Counted from the stretch's first letter, positions 26,318-36,567 are shown. The stretch is 64,000 nucleotides of DNA from VRUE01 sp963708115 (GCA_963708115.1 CAVPRX010000002.1:372001-436000); one strand, 5' to 3'. Notes: a model not told the origin generated them from the letters alone. Numbers and translations are program-made.

Positions 26318-26400
26318 AAAAGGCACGGCATCCCGAAGTGCGAGAATGTCGAAATCCGAGGCCGTAATCCGGAAGTCGGCGGCGGCGCTCGAGGGGATTC

Positions 26401-28526
26401 TCAGGCGACCTCGGAGAAGCCGTAGCGCTTCTGGAAGCGGCGCAGCGGCGCCGGCGCCCACCAGTTCCAGTCGCCGAAGAGGCGCATCAGCGCCGGGACC
26501 AGCAGCGCCCTGACCAGCGTCGTGTCGATCAGCACCGCGGCCGCGTAGCCGAGGCCGGCCTCCTTCATGAAGAAGATCGAGCTGGTGGTGAAGGCGAGGA
26601 AGACGGCGGCGAGGCAGAGGCCGGCGGCGGAGATCACCCTGCCGGTGCGGGCGATCCCGCGGGCGACCGCCTCTTCGTTGGTCAGGCCGGAGTCGTGCAT
26701 CTCCTTGATCCGCGCCAGCACGAGGACGGCGTAGTCGGTGGAGAGGCCGAAGATGACCGCGAACATCAGCACCAGCGTCGAGGTCTCCATGCCCTCGGGG
26801 CCGTGGTAGCCGAGCAGTCCGTCGAGCAGGCCCCACTGGAACGCGGCGACGATCACCCCCAGCGTCCCCACCAGGGTCAGCAGGTTCATCACAGCGTCTT
26901 CAGCGGCAGCACCACCGAGCCGGTCAGCAGAAAAGCAGGATCAGCGTGGTGAGAGTGATGATGGCGATCACGAGGGGCATGTTCTGGCGCAGGCTCGTCT
27001 TCAGGTCGAGGAATTCCGCCGTGAAGCCGGCGACCAGGCGTCGGCGCCGGACCGTGCGAGGCGCGGATCTGTCGCGGACAGTGTCCTGCGATTCGTCGTG
27101 AGGGCTGGTCGGCGTCCCGCGCAGGCCGAAGTTGGCCACCGCCAGGTCGGGTGCGACGCGCTGAAAGGGGACGGCGTAGCCGATGCCCTCGACCGCGGCG
27201 ATCCGCCTCGAGAGGCGCGCAACTGGCCGTCGGTCGCATGTCCATCGACCATGACCGGGACGGCGTGCCGAGCGTGTCGGGTAGTCGCGGTTGATCGTCG
27301 CCACGCCTCGCGGGAGGGGTTCCCCGCGGGGACGTTGTCGGTGCCGGGGATGGTCAGCTTGACCCCAAGACCGGGACGGCGAGGAGAACAGGAGTGCGGC
27401 AGTGGCCAGCGCGACCGCGACCGGGTGGCGCATGACGCCGCTGGCGAGCTGGTACCAGCCTCCCGATTCGTCGGAGAGGGCTGGGCCGCGCCGCAGGGAG
27501 AGGGCATTGACGCGCTCACCGAGCACGGCGAGCAGCGACGGAACCAGAAACAGCGCGCCGAAGGCGGCGAAGATGGCGACGATCGCACCGCCGGCTCCGA
27601 CCGAGTAGAGGAAGCGCTGGGGGAGAAGCGTCAGGGCGGCCATCGCGCGGAGAACGGTGAGGCCGGAGAAGACGACGTGCGCCCGGCGGACTCGACCAGG
27701 CGGCGGTGCGACTCGCGGCTCGGGCCGTCGCGCTCGAGCTCCTCGCGGTAGCGGGTGACCATCAGTAGGCCGTAGTCGACCGCGAGCCCGAGACCCATCG
27801 CGGTGGTGATGTTCAGCGCGAAGACGGAGGTGTCGATGAACTTCGACATCACGAGTAGGGCGAGGAAGGTTCCGCCGACCGAGACCATCCCCACCAGCAG
27901 CGGGATCGAGGCCGCGACCACGCCGCGGAAGACGATCAGCAGCAGCAGGGCGAGCAGCGGAAAGGCGATCAGCTCGGCGCGGACCAGGTCGTCTGGACCG
28001 TGTCGTTGACCTCGTTGAAGCCGGCGGCAAGGCCGCCGACGATGACCGGCGAAGCTGTCTGGAGCTGATCCGTCCGGACGCCTCGTCGGCGGCGTTGGCG
28101 AGGACCTGCACGTCGCTGCTGGAAAAGTAGGCGCTCAACAGCAAGGAGCTGCGGTTCGGGGCGATTAGTTGCGGCGAGCCGCCGGCGAGCGGGTTTTCGA
28201 CCCGGGAGACGCCGTCGAGCGAGCGCAGCGCCGCGATAGGCGCCTCGTTTCCCGCTGCAGAGCCGGCGAGTGGAGCGGCAGGCGCTGCCTCGCCCCGGCG
28301 TGGCTTGACCCGCACGATGATCGCCGGCTGGCCGTCGCTGCCGGACTTCTCGATCAGCAGGTTCTTTGCCTTGGCGCTCTCGCTCGCCGGGTCGCTGAAG
28401 CCGGCGGCCTTGAGGTGGTGCTCGACGTTTTTGCTCAATGCGAAGGCGAGGATCGTGAAGAAGCCGACCGCGACCGAGCACCTTCTTAGGGTGCTTCCAG
28501 GTCAGATCGGCGATCCAACCGAACAT
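26401..28526 (-). CDS. MMPL family transporter, second copy (many frameshifts)
   Basis: This is a paralog of the MMPL gene at 16693-18845: it begins MFGWIADLTWKHPKK and continues with NVEHHLKAAGFSDPASES, and both C termini share the NWWAP...LRR ending (here RLFGDWNWWAPAPLRRFQKRYG). Recognisable pieces include LGLAVDYGLLMVTRYREEL and FGLSTDYAVLVLARIKEM. The reading frame changes at least six times (for example near 28440, 28040, 27985, 27680, 27380 and 26900-26935). With corrections it is ~700 residues. Either it is a dead copy or, more likely given similar indels in housekeeping neighbours, the sequence here is inaccurate. It starts ten bases after the ferredoxin stop. Confidence 0.8.
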
Positions 28527-28535
28527 GGTTTGCGC

Positions 28536-28768
28536 CTACTTCTCGTAGAGCTTGACACGCGGACCGTGCCGTCGGGAGCGGCGTCGACGCAGAGGTTGCA
28601 GAGGACGCACTCGTCGAGGTTCTTGGCGACGATCTCGACGCCGGAGTCGGTGGCGGCGAAGATGTCGACGGGGCAGACTTCTTCGAGCTTCTTGGCGAGC
28701 TCGGCGTCGCCGGCGATCGAGGCGTCGACCTCGACGTCGATGAAGACCTTGTCCAGCGTCTCGGCCAT
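28536..28768 (-). CDS. Ferredoxin-like protein, FixX type (frameshift near the C terminus)
   Basis: This is a small iron-sulfur protein of about 77 residues. The pattern EVCPVDIF then, about 25 residues later, ECVLCNLCVDAAPDG matches FixX-like ferredoxins with one 4Fe-4S cluster (four cysteines: one plus a CxxCxxC). With a small indel corrected near 28556, the C terminus reads VKLYEK and stops at 28536; uncorrected, the frame runs on into the next gene. The start overlaps the sucD-like stop by ATGA. FixX partners are usually ETF-quinone oxidoreductases, which are not seen here, so its role in this operon is open. Confidence 0.75.
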
Positions 28769-29686
28769 CAGGCCGTCGCCCCCAGCTTCTGCTTGACCGC
28801 GTCGGGGATCTCGTCGATCCGCTCGACGACGCGGATGCCGGCGGCTTCGAGGCGGGCGATCTTCTCCGTCGCCGTGTCCTCTTTGCCCTCGACGATGGTT
28901 CCTGCGTGGCCGAAGCTCATGCCCTTCATCTCCTCGTCGTCCATGAACTTGCCGGCCATGAAGGCGACGATCGGCAGGCGGCTGTCGTTGTCCTTGACCC
29001 ATTCGGAGAGCTGGGCCTCCATGCGGCCGCCGGGCTCGGTGTAGATCACGATCGCCTGCGTCTGCTCGTCGGCCTCGAAGTAGGGCATCAGCTCGGCGTA
29101 GGTGGAGCCGATGATCGCGTCGCCGCCGATCGAGACGGCGGTGGAGACGCCGAGGCCGGCCTGGGTCAGCGAGGAGGAGATCTCGGTCGTCATCCCGCCG
29201 GAGCGGCTCATCACGCCGACCGGGCCGGGGGCGTAGGCCTTGGCGGCGTCTTTCGCCGGGCCGCCGATGCCGCCCATCTTGCAGACCTCGGGGACGATCA
29301 GGCCGAGGCAGTTGGGGCCGATGATCCGGGCGCCGCGCATGTCGGCGAGCTCGACCATCTGGGCGACGTCGCGGCGCGGGATGCGCTCGGTGACGATCAC
29401 GATCAGCTTGATCCCGTTCAGGATCGCCTCGAAGCACGGCGTCCTTGGTGAAGGCGGGGGGGACGGTGACGACCGAGCCGTCGATCGGGCCGCCGTAGTT
29501 CTCGACCGCCTGGGCGACCGTGTCGAAGACCGGCACGCCGTGCACCTCGCGGCCCTTGCGGCCCGGGGTGACGCCGCCGACGACCTTGGAGCCGTAGTCG
29601 AGGCACTCGCGGGTCAGGTTGACCGCCTCGCGGCCGGTGATCCCCTGGACGATGAAGGTCGTGTCCTTGTTGAGCAGGATCGACAT
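28768..29686 (-). CDS. sucD: Succinyl-CoA ligase (ADP-forming) alpha-type subunit (frameshift near 29435)
   Basis: The start ATG at 29686 gives SILLNKDTTFIVQGITGREAVNLT, the SucD CoA-binding Rossmann start with its GITG motif. One extra base near 29435 shifts the frame; after correction VIVTERIPRRDVAQM follows. The phosphohistidine is in MSFGHAGTIV, and GPNCLGLI and GVMSRSGGMTTE are typical. About 305 residues, normal length. With the beta-type subunit upstream it converts a dicarboxylate plus CoA and ATP to the CoA ester or the reverse in the citric acid cycle; related ligases use malate or citramalate, so substrate assignment is by family only. It overlaps sucC by a few bases. Confidence 0.88.
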
Positions 29687-30904
29687 CAGGCAGGCGCTCC
29701 CTGGATCTTGGCGACGGCGCGTCCCGCCGCCTCCCACATCGAGACCGAGCGGTCGCAGTACTCGACGCCGTAGCGATCGAGGATCTTGAAGCCCTCGTCC
29801 TCCCAGGCGCCGGGGATGCGGAAGATCGCGATCGTCTCGCCGGGGTCCTTGCCGAGCTCGAGGCAGGCCTTGATCACGCCGCGGGCGACGATGTCGACGC
29901 GGGTGTTGGAGACGATCGACATCATCACGGCGATCTTCTCGACGCCGTCCTTTTCGAGCACCTCCTTGGCCAGGCCGCAGGCCTTGGCGACGGAGGGGTT
30001 GCCGCCGATCTCGGAGTAGTTGGCCGGCTTGCCGCCCTGGCTGCGGACCGCGTCGGTCAGGGTCAGCGAGCCGCCGCCGGCGCCGATCACGAGGCCGAGG
30101 TTGCCCTCGAAGCCGTGGTCCTTGCCCTGGATCACGCCGCGGTGGTCGGCGGCGTCGATCGCGGCGACGTTGCGCTCGAAGTCGGAGGGCTCATACGTCT
30201 CGCGGGTGTCCTCCTCGGCGATCTCGAGGTGCTTGCGGAGCAGCGCCCTTCTGCCGCCCGACCGCCTCGTCCTCCATCTCCATGTGGGCGTCGAGGGCGA
30301 CGAAGCTGCCGTCGGTCAGCTCGGCCAGCGGGTTGATCTCGGCCAGGGTCATGTCGTAGTCGCGGAAGAGGCGGGCGAGCTTGGCCAGGATCGGCGTGGC
30401 GCGGTTGAGCTGCGAGCCGGTGACGCCGGTCGCGGCGATCGCCTGCTTGGCCTCGAAGTCGGGGATCGGCATCAGGTTGGTGACGTGGCCGCGGCCGACG
30501 TGGTCGGGGTGGGTCTCGGCGACCTCCTCGATGTCGATCCCGCCCATGTCGCTGAACAGCATCAGCGGCCGCTTCGCGGTGCCGTCCCAGACGACGCTCG
30601 CGTAGTACTCCTGCTTGACCTCGGCTTTGGGGTCGACGAGGACGCCGCGCGGCATGTGGCCGTTGATCTCGAGCTTCAGGATCGCCTCGGCGTGCTCGGC
30701 GGCCTCCTCGGGCGTGTCGGCGAACTTGACACCGCCGGCCTTCATCCGGCCGCCGCTCAGCACCTGCGACTTGATCACCGTCGGCCCGCCGATCTCCTCG
30801 GCGGCCTTGCGGGCCTCCTCGGCGGTCTTGCAGAAGCCGTACTTGGTGACGGGGATTCCCGCCAGCTCGACGATCTTGCGTGCCTCGTACTCGTAGAAGC
30901 GCAT
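29686..30904 (-). CDS. sucC: Succinyl-CoA ligase (ADP-forming) beta-type subunit (frameshift near 30247)
   Basis: This is an ATP-grasp subunit. The start ATG at 30904 gives RFYEYEARKIVELAGIPV, then VIKSQVLSGGRMKAGGVKF (nucleotide site), LAEINPLAEL (metal-binding Asn/Glu) and, in the C-terminal domain, GNLGLVIGAGGGSLTLTDAV with GGKPANYSEIGG, which is the SucC/ATP-citrate-lyase type ligase domain. One inserted base near 30247 separates the pieces; corrected length is about 405 residues. The sequence is rather distant from enterobacterial SucC, so another dicarboxylate such as malate is possible. It lies in a run pabC-sucC-sucD-ferredoxin on one strand. Confidence 0.87.
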
Positions 30905-30965
30905 TGCGGCGCGGAACCCTATCCAACCTTGGCGCCGAGACCCAAGTCCGCCGCAGTTCCGGCGC

Positions 30966-31624
30966 TCAGCTCGGAGGCGACGTTTCCACCGCGTAGGGAG
31001 CGCCGTCCCGTCGATCGCGCCGACCGGCTCGATGCCCCGCACCGAGCCGGTCAGGAAGACCTCATCGGCGCTGAGGAGGTCGTCGCGGGAGAGCGTCGCC
31101 TCGCGTGCCTCGACCCCGAGCTCGCCGGCGAGCTCGATCGTCCGCATGCGTGTGACGCCGGGCAGGATGCGGCCGTCAAGCGGGGGGGTCGTCAGGACGC
31201 CCTCGCGCACCGCGAAGACGTTGGCCCGCGAGGCCTCGAGCACCGAGCCCTGCTCGTCGACGAGCAGGGGCAGGGCGTCGGCGGGCAAGGCGGCCTGCGC
31301 TTCGTCGAGCAGCGAACGATCGACCCACTTGTGTGCCCCGAGCCCTCCGGTCAGCATGAGGCTGCGCAGCGCGACCGACCCAGATCGCTCCTCGGTCCCG
31401 CGGAAAGAGACCGTCGTCTCGAACCGATCGGCGCCCGGCACGACGATGATCCGCATCGCACCGCTCTCCAGCTGAATGTCCATCTGCCCGAGATCCGGCC
31501 TGGCTAGTTCCGGGAAGAGCTCATCGAGGCTGTCTGTGAGGCGACCGAGATGCGCCTCGATCTCGACCGGGTGGCCGTCGATGACGAGCAGGGTCTCGAA
31601 GACGCCGTGGCGGGGATCGGGCAC
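30966..31624 (-). CDS. pabC: Aminodeoxychorismate lyase-like class IV aminotransferase (frameshift near 30998)
   Basis: This fold-type IV PLP enzyme is of PabC/branched-chain aminotransferase type. It starts at a GTG with MPDPRHGVFETLLV; the PLP lysine is in LGAHKWVDRSLLDEA, followed by LLVDEQGSVLEASRANVFAV, ILPGVTR and DEVFLTGSVRGIEPV. An indel near 30998 would otherwise fuse the frame into sucC; corrected, the end is about APYAVETSPPS with a stop at 30966, giving ~218 residues. Its neighbour on the other strand is the fused PabA-PabB gene, starting ten bases away and divergent, so assignment to p-aminobenzoate and folate synthesis is supported by context. Confidence 0.82.
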
Positions 31625-31633
31625 GCGGCCATT

Positions 31634-33844
31634 GTGGCAACCTCGCGCAGGTTGAAGACGCTGCTGATCGACAACTACGACTCCTTCACCTACAACCTCT
31701 TTCAGTTATTGGCGGAGGCGAATGGGGAGGAGCCGCTGGTCGTCCGCAACGACGAGGCGGAGCTGGGATGAGCTGGCGCGGCTCGAGTTCGACAACGTGG
31801 TCATCTCACCGGGGCCGGGAAGGCCCGACCGCGCGGATGACTTCGGGGTCTGCGCAGAAGCGATTCGCCACTCGACTATGCCGCTGCTCGGCGTCTGCCT
31901 CGGTCACCAGGGTCTCGGCGTCGCGTTCGGCGCCGCGGTGGTCCCCGCGCCTGAGCCGATGCACGGTCGCCTCAGCGCGATCCTGCACGACGACTCGCCG
32001 CTCTTCGCGGGCATCCCGCGCGAGTTCCAGGCCGTCCGCTACCACTCGCTCTGCGTGGAGCAGCCACTCCCGGTCGAGTTGCGAGGCATTGCTTGGACAA
32101 CCGACGGGGTGCTCATGGCGCTCGAACACCGAAACCGCCCGCTATGGGGCGTGCAGTTCCATCCGGAGTCGATCTGCACAGGGCACGGCCGCCAGCTGCT
32201 CGTCAACTTCCACGACCTCAGCAAACCATCACACGAGAGCCGCCGGGGTGTCCCCCTCGCGCAGCGGCGTCCTGTTTTTCGCCCCGGGGGAATCAGCGTG
32301 GCCGCGGCCAGCGTCTCTGGCGAAAAACCCAGCAAGCGAGGGGGACACCCCGGCGGCTCTCCACTGCGACTTGCCGTTAGGCGGATGGACCGGTTGGTCG
32401 ACCCCGAGCTGGCTTTCGTGAGCTTGTATGGAGAGAGTGAGAACGCGTTCTGGCTGGACAGCAGTCGTACCGGTGACGGCGCGCGCTTCTCGTTCATGGG
32501 CGACGACAGCGGGCCGCTTGGCGCGGCGATCTCCTATGAGGTCAGCGCGGGCGAGGTTCGGATCGAGCGTGAGGAGGAGGTCGAGCTGCGACGCGAATCG
32601 ATCTTCGAGTACCTGGCGAGCGAGCTGGCGCGACCCCGACCCGACGGGCCGGAGCTGCCGTTCGAGTTCGACTGCGGCTTCGCCGGCTGGCTGGGCTATG
32701 AGCTGAAGGCTGAGTGCGGCGGGGATGCGGCGCACGATTCGCCGCTGCCGGACGCGGCGCTTGGTCTTCGCCGACCGCGTGATCGCCTTCGACCATGCCG
32801 AGGGCTGCACCTACCTGCTCTGCCTCGCCGAGGCCGGCGGGGAGGATGAGGCGCGGGAGTGGCTCGCCGCGACCGCCACTCGCCTCACCACGATGGCCGG
32901 GGCGCCTTATCGGCGCTATGCGACAGAAACGCGCCCCGCGAGCGCGGGTCGACCCGCGCCTGGGCCGGGCGCGCGAGCGCTACATGGAGGAGATCGACGA
33001 GTGCAAGCGACTGCTCGCCGAAGGTGAGACCTATGAGGTCTGCCTGACCAACGCGGTACTCGCCGAGGCAAGTCCCAGGCCGCTCGACCTCTACCGCGCC
33101 CTTCGCCGGGTCAACCCGGCGCCCTTCTCCTCCTTCGTGCGCTTCGGCGATGCCGCTGTGCTCAGCTCCTCCCCGGAGCGCTTCCTCAGCGTCGGCCGCG
33201 ATCGCTGGGTCGAGGCGAAGCCGATCAAGGGGACGGGCCGCCGGGGGGCGAGCGCCGCCGAGGACGTGCGCCTCGCCGAGCGCCTGCGCGGCGACGAGAA
33301 GAACCGGGCGGAGAACCTGATGATCGCCGACCTGCTGCGCAACGACCTCGGCTCGGTCTGTGCGGTGGGCACCGTGCACGTTCCCCACCTGATGCAGGTC
33401 GAGACCTACGAGACGGTGCACCAGTTGGTCACCACGGTGCGCGGCTTGCTGCGCGAGGGGCTCGACCCTGTGGACTGCGTCCGCGCCTGCTTTCCGCCCG
33501 GCTCGATGACCGGCGCGCCGAAGCGGCGCACGATGCAGATCATCGACGCGCTCGAGGGCGAAGCGCGCGGCGTCTACTCGGGCGCGATCGGCTACTTCGG
33601 TCTGAGCGGTGGCTGCGATCTCAGCGTCGCGATCAGGACGATCGTGCTCGACGGCGGCTCGGCCAGGATCGGCGCCGGCGGCGCGATCGTGACGCAGTCC
33701 GAGCCCGACGCTGAGTACGAGGAGATGCTGCTGAAGGCGAGCGCGCCGATGCGGGCGATCGATCCCGGCGTGGACCCGTCGACCGCTCTGGATGCCTCGC
33801 CCGCTAGAGCCGGATCAGGTTCGGTGCCTCGATCTCCCGCGTGA
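31634..33844 (+). CDS. pabB: Fused aminodeoxychorismate synthase PabA-PabB (frameshifts near 31766, 32757 and 32935)
   Basis: This protein makes 4-amino-4-deoxychorismate from chorismate and glutamine for folate. The N-terminal glutamine amidotransferase has LLIDNYDSFTYNLFQLL, the nucleophile Cys in LLGVCLGHQGLG, and WGVQFHPES. A linker of ~50 residues that contains the translated palindrome 32235-32361 leads to the PabB half (CGFAGWLGYELK, PFSSFVRFGDAAVLSSSPERF, KPIKGTGRR, ENLMIADLLRNDLG, CFPPGSMTGAPKRRTM). The three frame breaks look like small indels. Total about 735 residues, normal for the fused form. The start is GTG 31634 or TTG 31652. The 3' end overlaps the convergent nucleotide-sugar dehydrogenase by 41 bases. 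Confidence 0.88.
32235..32361. repeat. Nested palindrome R4 in frame within the PabA-PabB linker
   Basis: Perfect 26-base inverted arms (32235-32260 and 32336-32361) enclose a second inverted repeat TTTTTCGCC/GGCGAAAAA and an inner GGCCGCGGCC palindrome. The whole element is read without stops in the PabAB frame and supplies the linker between the amidotransferase and synthase domains. Confidence 0.85.
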
Positions 33845-35051
33845 CGCCGCGGAAGTCGATCGTCAGCGGTGCCGCACCGACGACCGCCCCGTAGTCGATG
33901 TCCGGGTGCGCGGTGACGATCGCGGCGAGATCGCAGTTGCGCAGGCCCTCCTCCAACCCGACCGAGCTCAGGCCGAACTCCGACAGCTCGGGGACGAACG
34001 GGTCGTGGAAGGAGACCTCGGCACCGAGCTGGCGCAGCAGCCCGACGATCTCCAGCGCCGGCGACTCGCGGATGTCGCCGACCCCAGCCTTGTAGCTGAC
34101 GCCGAGCAGCAGGACGCGAGAGCCCTTGACCGCCTTTTCGGCCTCGTTGAGCGCGCGCGCGATCCGGTCCACGCAGTAGGCGGGCTGGGCCCGGTTGACC
34201 TTGCCGGCGAGCTCGATGAACTCGGGGTAGAAGTCGTGTTCGCGCGCCTTGAAGGCGAGGTAGAAGGGATCGACAGGCAGGCAATGGCCTCCCATGCCGG
34301 GGCCCGGGTCGAAGCGCATGAAGCCGAACGGCTTCGTATCCGCCGCCTCGATCACCTCCCAGACGTCGATCCCGAGCCGGTCGCAGAGCTGGGAGAGCTC
34401 GTTGACCAGGGCGATGTTGACCGAGCGGAAGATGTTCTCGAGCAGCTTTGCCAGCTCGGCCGCCTCCGGGGTCGAGAGGACGACGACCCGGTCGCAGACC
34501 AGCTCGTACAACTCACGCGCCCGCACCGCCGACTCCGGCGTCACTCCGCCGACGAGCTTCGGGGTGCTGCGGACCGAGTAGTCGGTCCGGCCCGGGTCGA
34601 TGCGCTCGGGCGAGAAGGCGAGGTGGAAATCGCGCCCGGCTGCCATCCCGGACTCCTCGAGGATCGGCTGCAGGCGCTCGCGCGTGGTGCCGGGGTAGGT
34701 GGTCGACTCCAGCACCACCAGCTGGTCCGGCTGGAGCACCCGCGAGAGCGCGGTGGCCGAGTCGGTCAGGTAGGTGAGGTCCGGTTCGCGCGAGCCGGTC
34801 AGCGGCGTCGGCACGCAGACGATCACCGCTTCGCACGATTCGAGCTCGCTGTGGTTCGAGGTCGCGCGCAGCCGGTCCGCCTGCCCGGCGAGGGCTGAGT
34901 CGGGGATATCCTCGATGTAGCTGCGCCCCTCGTTCAGCGCCGCGATCTTGCGGGCGTCGGTATCGAGGCCGATGACCTCGTGGTCGGCCTCGGCGAAGGC
35001 GACGGCCAGCGGCAGCCCGACGTACCCGAGCCCGACGATCCCGATCTTCAT
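33804..35051 (-). CDS. Nucleotide-sugar dehydrogenase (WbpA/TviB/WecC type)
   Basis: The 415-residue UDP-sugar 6-dehydrogenase has the N-terminal NAD motif GLGYVGLPLA, ESTTYPGTT, the family mark AFSPERIDPG, the long central helix with EAAELAKLLENIFRSVNIALVNE, and the catalytic cysteine in GPGMGGHCLPVDPFYL. The C-terminal UDP-binding domain has GVSYKAGVGDIRESPALEI. Members oxidise UDP-GlcNAc or UDP-ManNAc to the uronic acid; the ERIDPG form favours acetamido sugars over glucose, by inference. It likely feeds the surface polysaccharide machinery further along the window. No operon partner is evident; the next gene upstream on the same strand ends 45 bases away. Confidence 0.9.
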   Translation of the reverse strand: MKIGIVGLGYVGLPLAVAFAEADHEVIGLDTDARKIAALNEGRSYIEDIPDSALAGQADRLRATSNHSELESCEAVIVCVPTPLTGSREPDLTYLTDSATALSRVLQPDQLVVLESTTYPGTTRERLQPILEESGMAAGRDFHLAFSPERIDPGRTDYSVRSTPKLVGGVTPESAVRARELYELVCDRVVVLSTPEAAELAKLLENIFRSVNIALVNELSQLCDRLGIDVWEVIEAADTKPFGFMRFDPGPGMGGHCLPVDPFYLAFKAREHDFYPEFIELAGKVNRAQPAYCVDRIARALNEAEKAVKGSRVLLLGVSYKAGVGDIRESPALEIVGLLRQLGAEVSFHDPFVPELSEFGLSSVGLEEGLRNCDLAAIVTAHPDIDYGAVVGAAPLTIDFRGVTREIEAPNLIRL

Positions 35052-35096
35052 CTTGGGGAGTCTAGGTATCGGGGCGGGGGCTTCGAGAGCGAAAGC

Positions 35097-36539
35097 TCAG
35101 CCAAAGGGAGGCTGGGGGAAGTCGGGGACGGGGCGCATCGAGAAGGGCACTGACCGCTGAGCGCCGTACACGGCCCGGGCCCGCCCGGTTTCCTTGCCCC
35201 CGTAGCGGCTGTGGATCAGACCGTGGAAGATCCCCACCTTGTTGGCCCGGACCACTCTGGCTCTGTGCCAGCGTCCGCGCTTCCAGAGCTGGATCTCGAC
35301 CCGAGCCGGTTTGCTGTTCGCCGTTCGGCCCCAGAAGAAGAGACTGCGTTTTCTCGGGTAGGCGACGAACGGAAACCTGAAGGCATAGAAGACCCGCTTT
35401 GGCTCGTCCTGCACAACCGTCGGGCCGCGGAAGAAGAGGCCGGCCTGCAACGTTTCGCTGGAGGGGCGTTCGGGTTCGTAGGGGCCGTCCCTGATGCTGT
35501 ACCAGAAGAAGTGGGTCATTCCCGCCCGCCACGAGCGGTAGAGCGCTTCCGCGGTCCACCGGCACAGGATCGGCATCGCCAGGCCGCCGGGGTCGGGTGG
35601 TTTCGAGTCCCAGGAGAACTCCGTGCTCCACAGTTCCGTCGGCTGGGAGCTTCCCTTGATGCGCCCGGCGCGGTCGGCGGCCTTGAGCAGGGTCTGCAGT
35701 TTTTCCAGGTCGCCGAGCTCGACGTCGTTGGGCGAGCTTTCGTGGGTCGGGCTGCCGGAGGTGTAGGGGTGGATGTCGAAGGCATCGAAGTACACGCCGC
35801 CTTCGCAGTCGCCCTTGGTCGGATGCGGGCGCGCGATGCCACGCATGCAGAGGAGCAGGCGCGCGAACCACATCGGCCCGATCGTGAATCCAGGCACTTC
35901 GACCGGGCCGAGGCCGGCCGCGATCACCAGATTCGACCGGTGGACCGCCTTGATCCCGGCGTAGAAGGCGTTGATCAGCTGGCGATAGAAGTAGGGCGAG
36001 ACGGGCTGTGCACCCTCGAACTGGGGAAGGAAGAAGAGGCTGAGGTTCGGCTCGTTGAGCCCCTGCCAGTAGCGGACGCGAGGCAGGTTGAGGAAACCGC
36101 CGCTGTAGCGACGGGCTGCCGCCTTGGCGAATGCCTCGAGTGCCGCCGGGTCGGGGTCGCAGAGCTCGGTCAGCTGGGAGCCGGGGGGCCCTTTGCACCT
36201 CTGTGCCCATTCCGGCGCTCCGTCGATCAGCAGCATCGGGGTGAGGCCCGCCCTGATGGCTTCGACGACCCCGGTGTCGATGTAGGACCAGTTGTAGTTG
36301 GGGTCTGCCGGGTTTTCCGGTTCCCAGCTCTCGGGTTCTTCCCCAGGCGCCACTTCCGGCCAGTTCAGCGCCAGCCGCACCATCTTGGCCCCGGCCGATC
36401 TGGCGTGGTCGAAGGCTTCCCCTCCGTAATCGCCGATGCCGGCGATCCCCGTGACCAGGGGTCGGGCGGTGGCCGCCGGCGCCGCCGCAGGGGCAACCGC
36501 GAGGACGACGCCTACGGCCAACGCCGCCAGGGTCTTCAT
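35097..36539 (-). CDS. Secreted clan-A glycoside-hydrolase-like protein, paralog 1
   Basis: This secreted protein of 480 residues has a signal peptide (cleavage near APAAT, residues 20-25). The barrel shows the clan GH-A pattern: the acid/base pair in YWQGLNEPNLS (Asn162-Glu163), DIHPYT at 255-260 and a second Glu in LWSTEFSWDS (Glu307), the expected nucleophile. After about residue 400 a C-terminal beta domain follows (VEIQLWKRGRWHRARVV). It resembles GH5/GH39-like enzymes without a clear family assignment; the substrate is unknown. It is a diverged tandem duplicate of the gene at 36568-38058 and ends with the same type of C terminus (SFSMRPVPDF against AFSMKPIPDF). Confidence 0.83.
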   Translation of the reverse strand: MKTLAALAVGVVLAVAPAAAPAATARPLVTGIAGIGDYGGEAFDHARSAGAKMVRLALNWPEVAPGEEPESWEPENPADPNYNWSYIDTGVVEAIRAGLTPMLLIDGAPEWAQRCKGPPGSQLTELCDPDPAALEAFAKAAARRYSGGFLNLPRVRYWQGLNEPNLSLFFLPQFEGAQPVSPYFYRQLINAFYAGIKAVHRSNLVIAAGLGPVEVPGFTIGPMWFARLLLCMRGIARPHPTKGDCEGGVYFDAFDIHPYTSGSPTHESSPNDVELGDLEKLQTLLKAADRAGRIKGSSQPTELWSTEFSWDSKPPDPGGLAMPILCRWTAEALYRSWRAGMTHFFWYSIRDGPYEPERPSSETLQAGLFFRGPTVVQDEPKRVFYAFRFPFVAYPRKRSLFFWGRTANSKPARVEIQLWKRGRWHRARVVRANKVGIFHGLIHSRYGGKETGRARAVYGAQRSVPFSMRPVPDFPQPPFG

Positions 36540-36567
36540 GGGGGAGAGTCTAGGCAGCGCTGCGGGG

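Noticed and set aside
26401..28526. Second MMPL called a true pseudogene
   Set aside because: Frameshifts of the same kind affect neighbouring essential genes, so sequence error is the simpler explanation; kept as a CDS with a caution.
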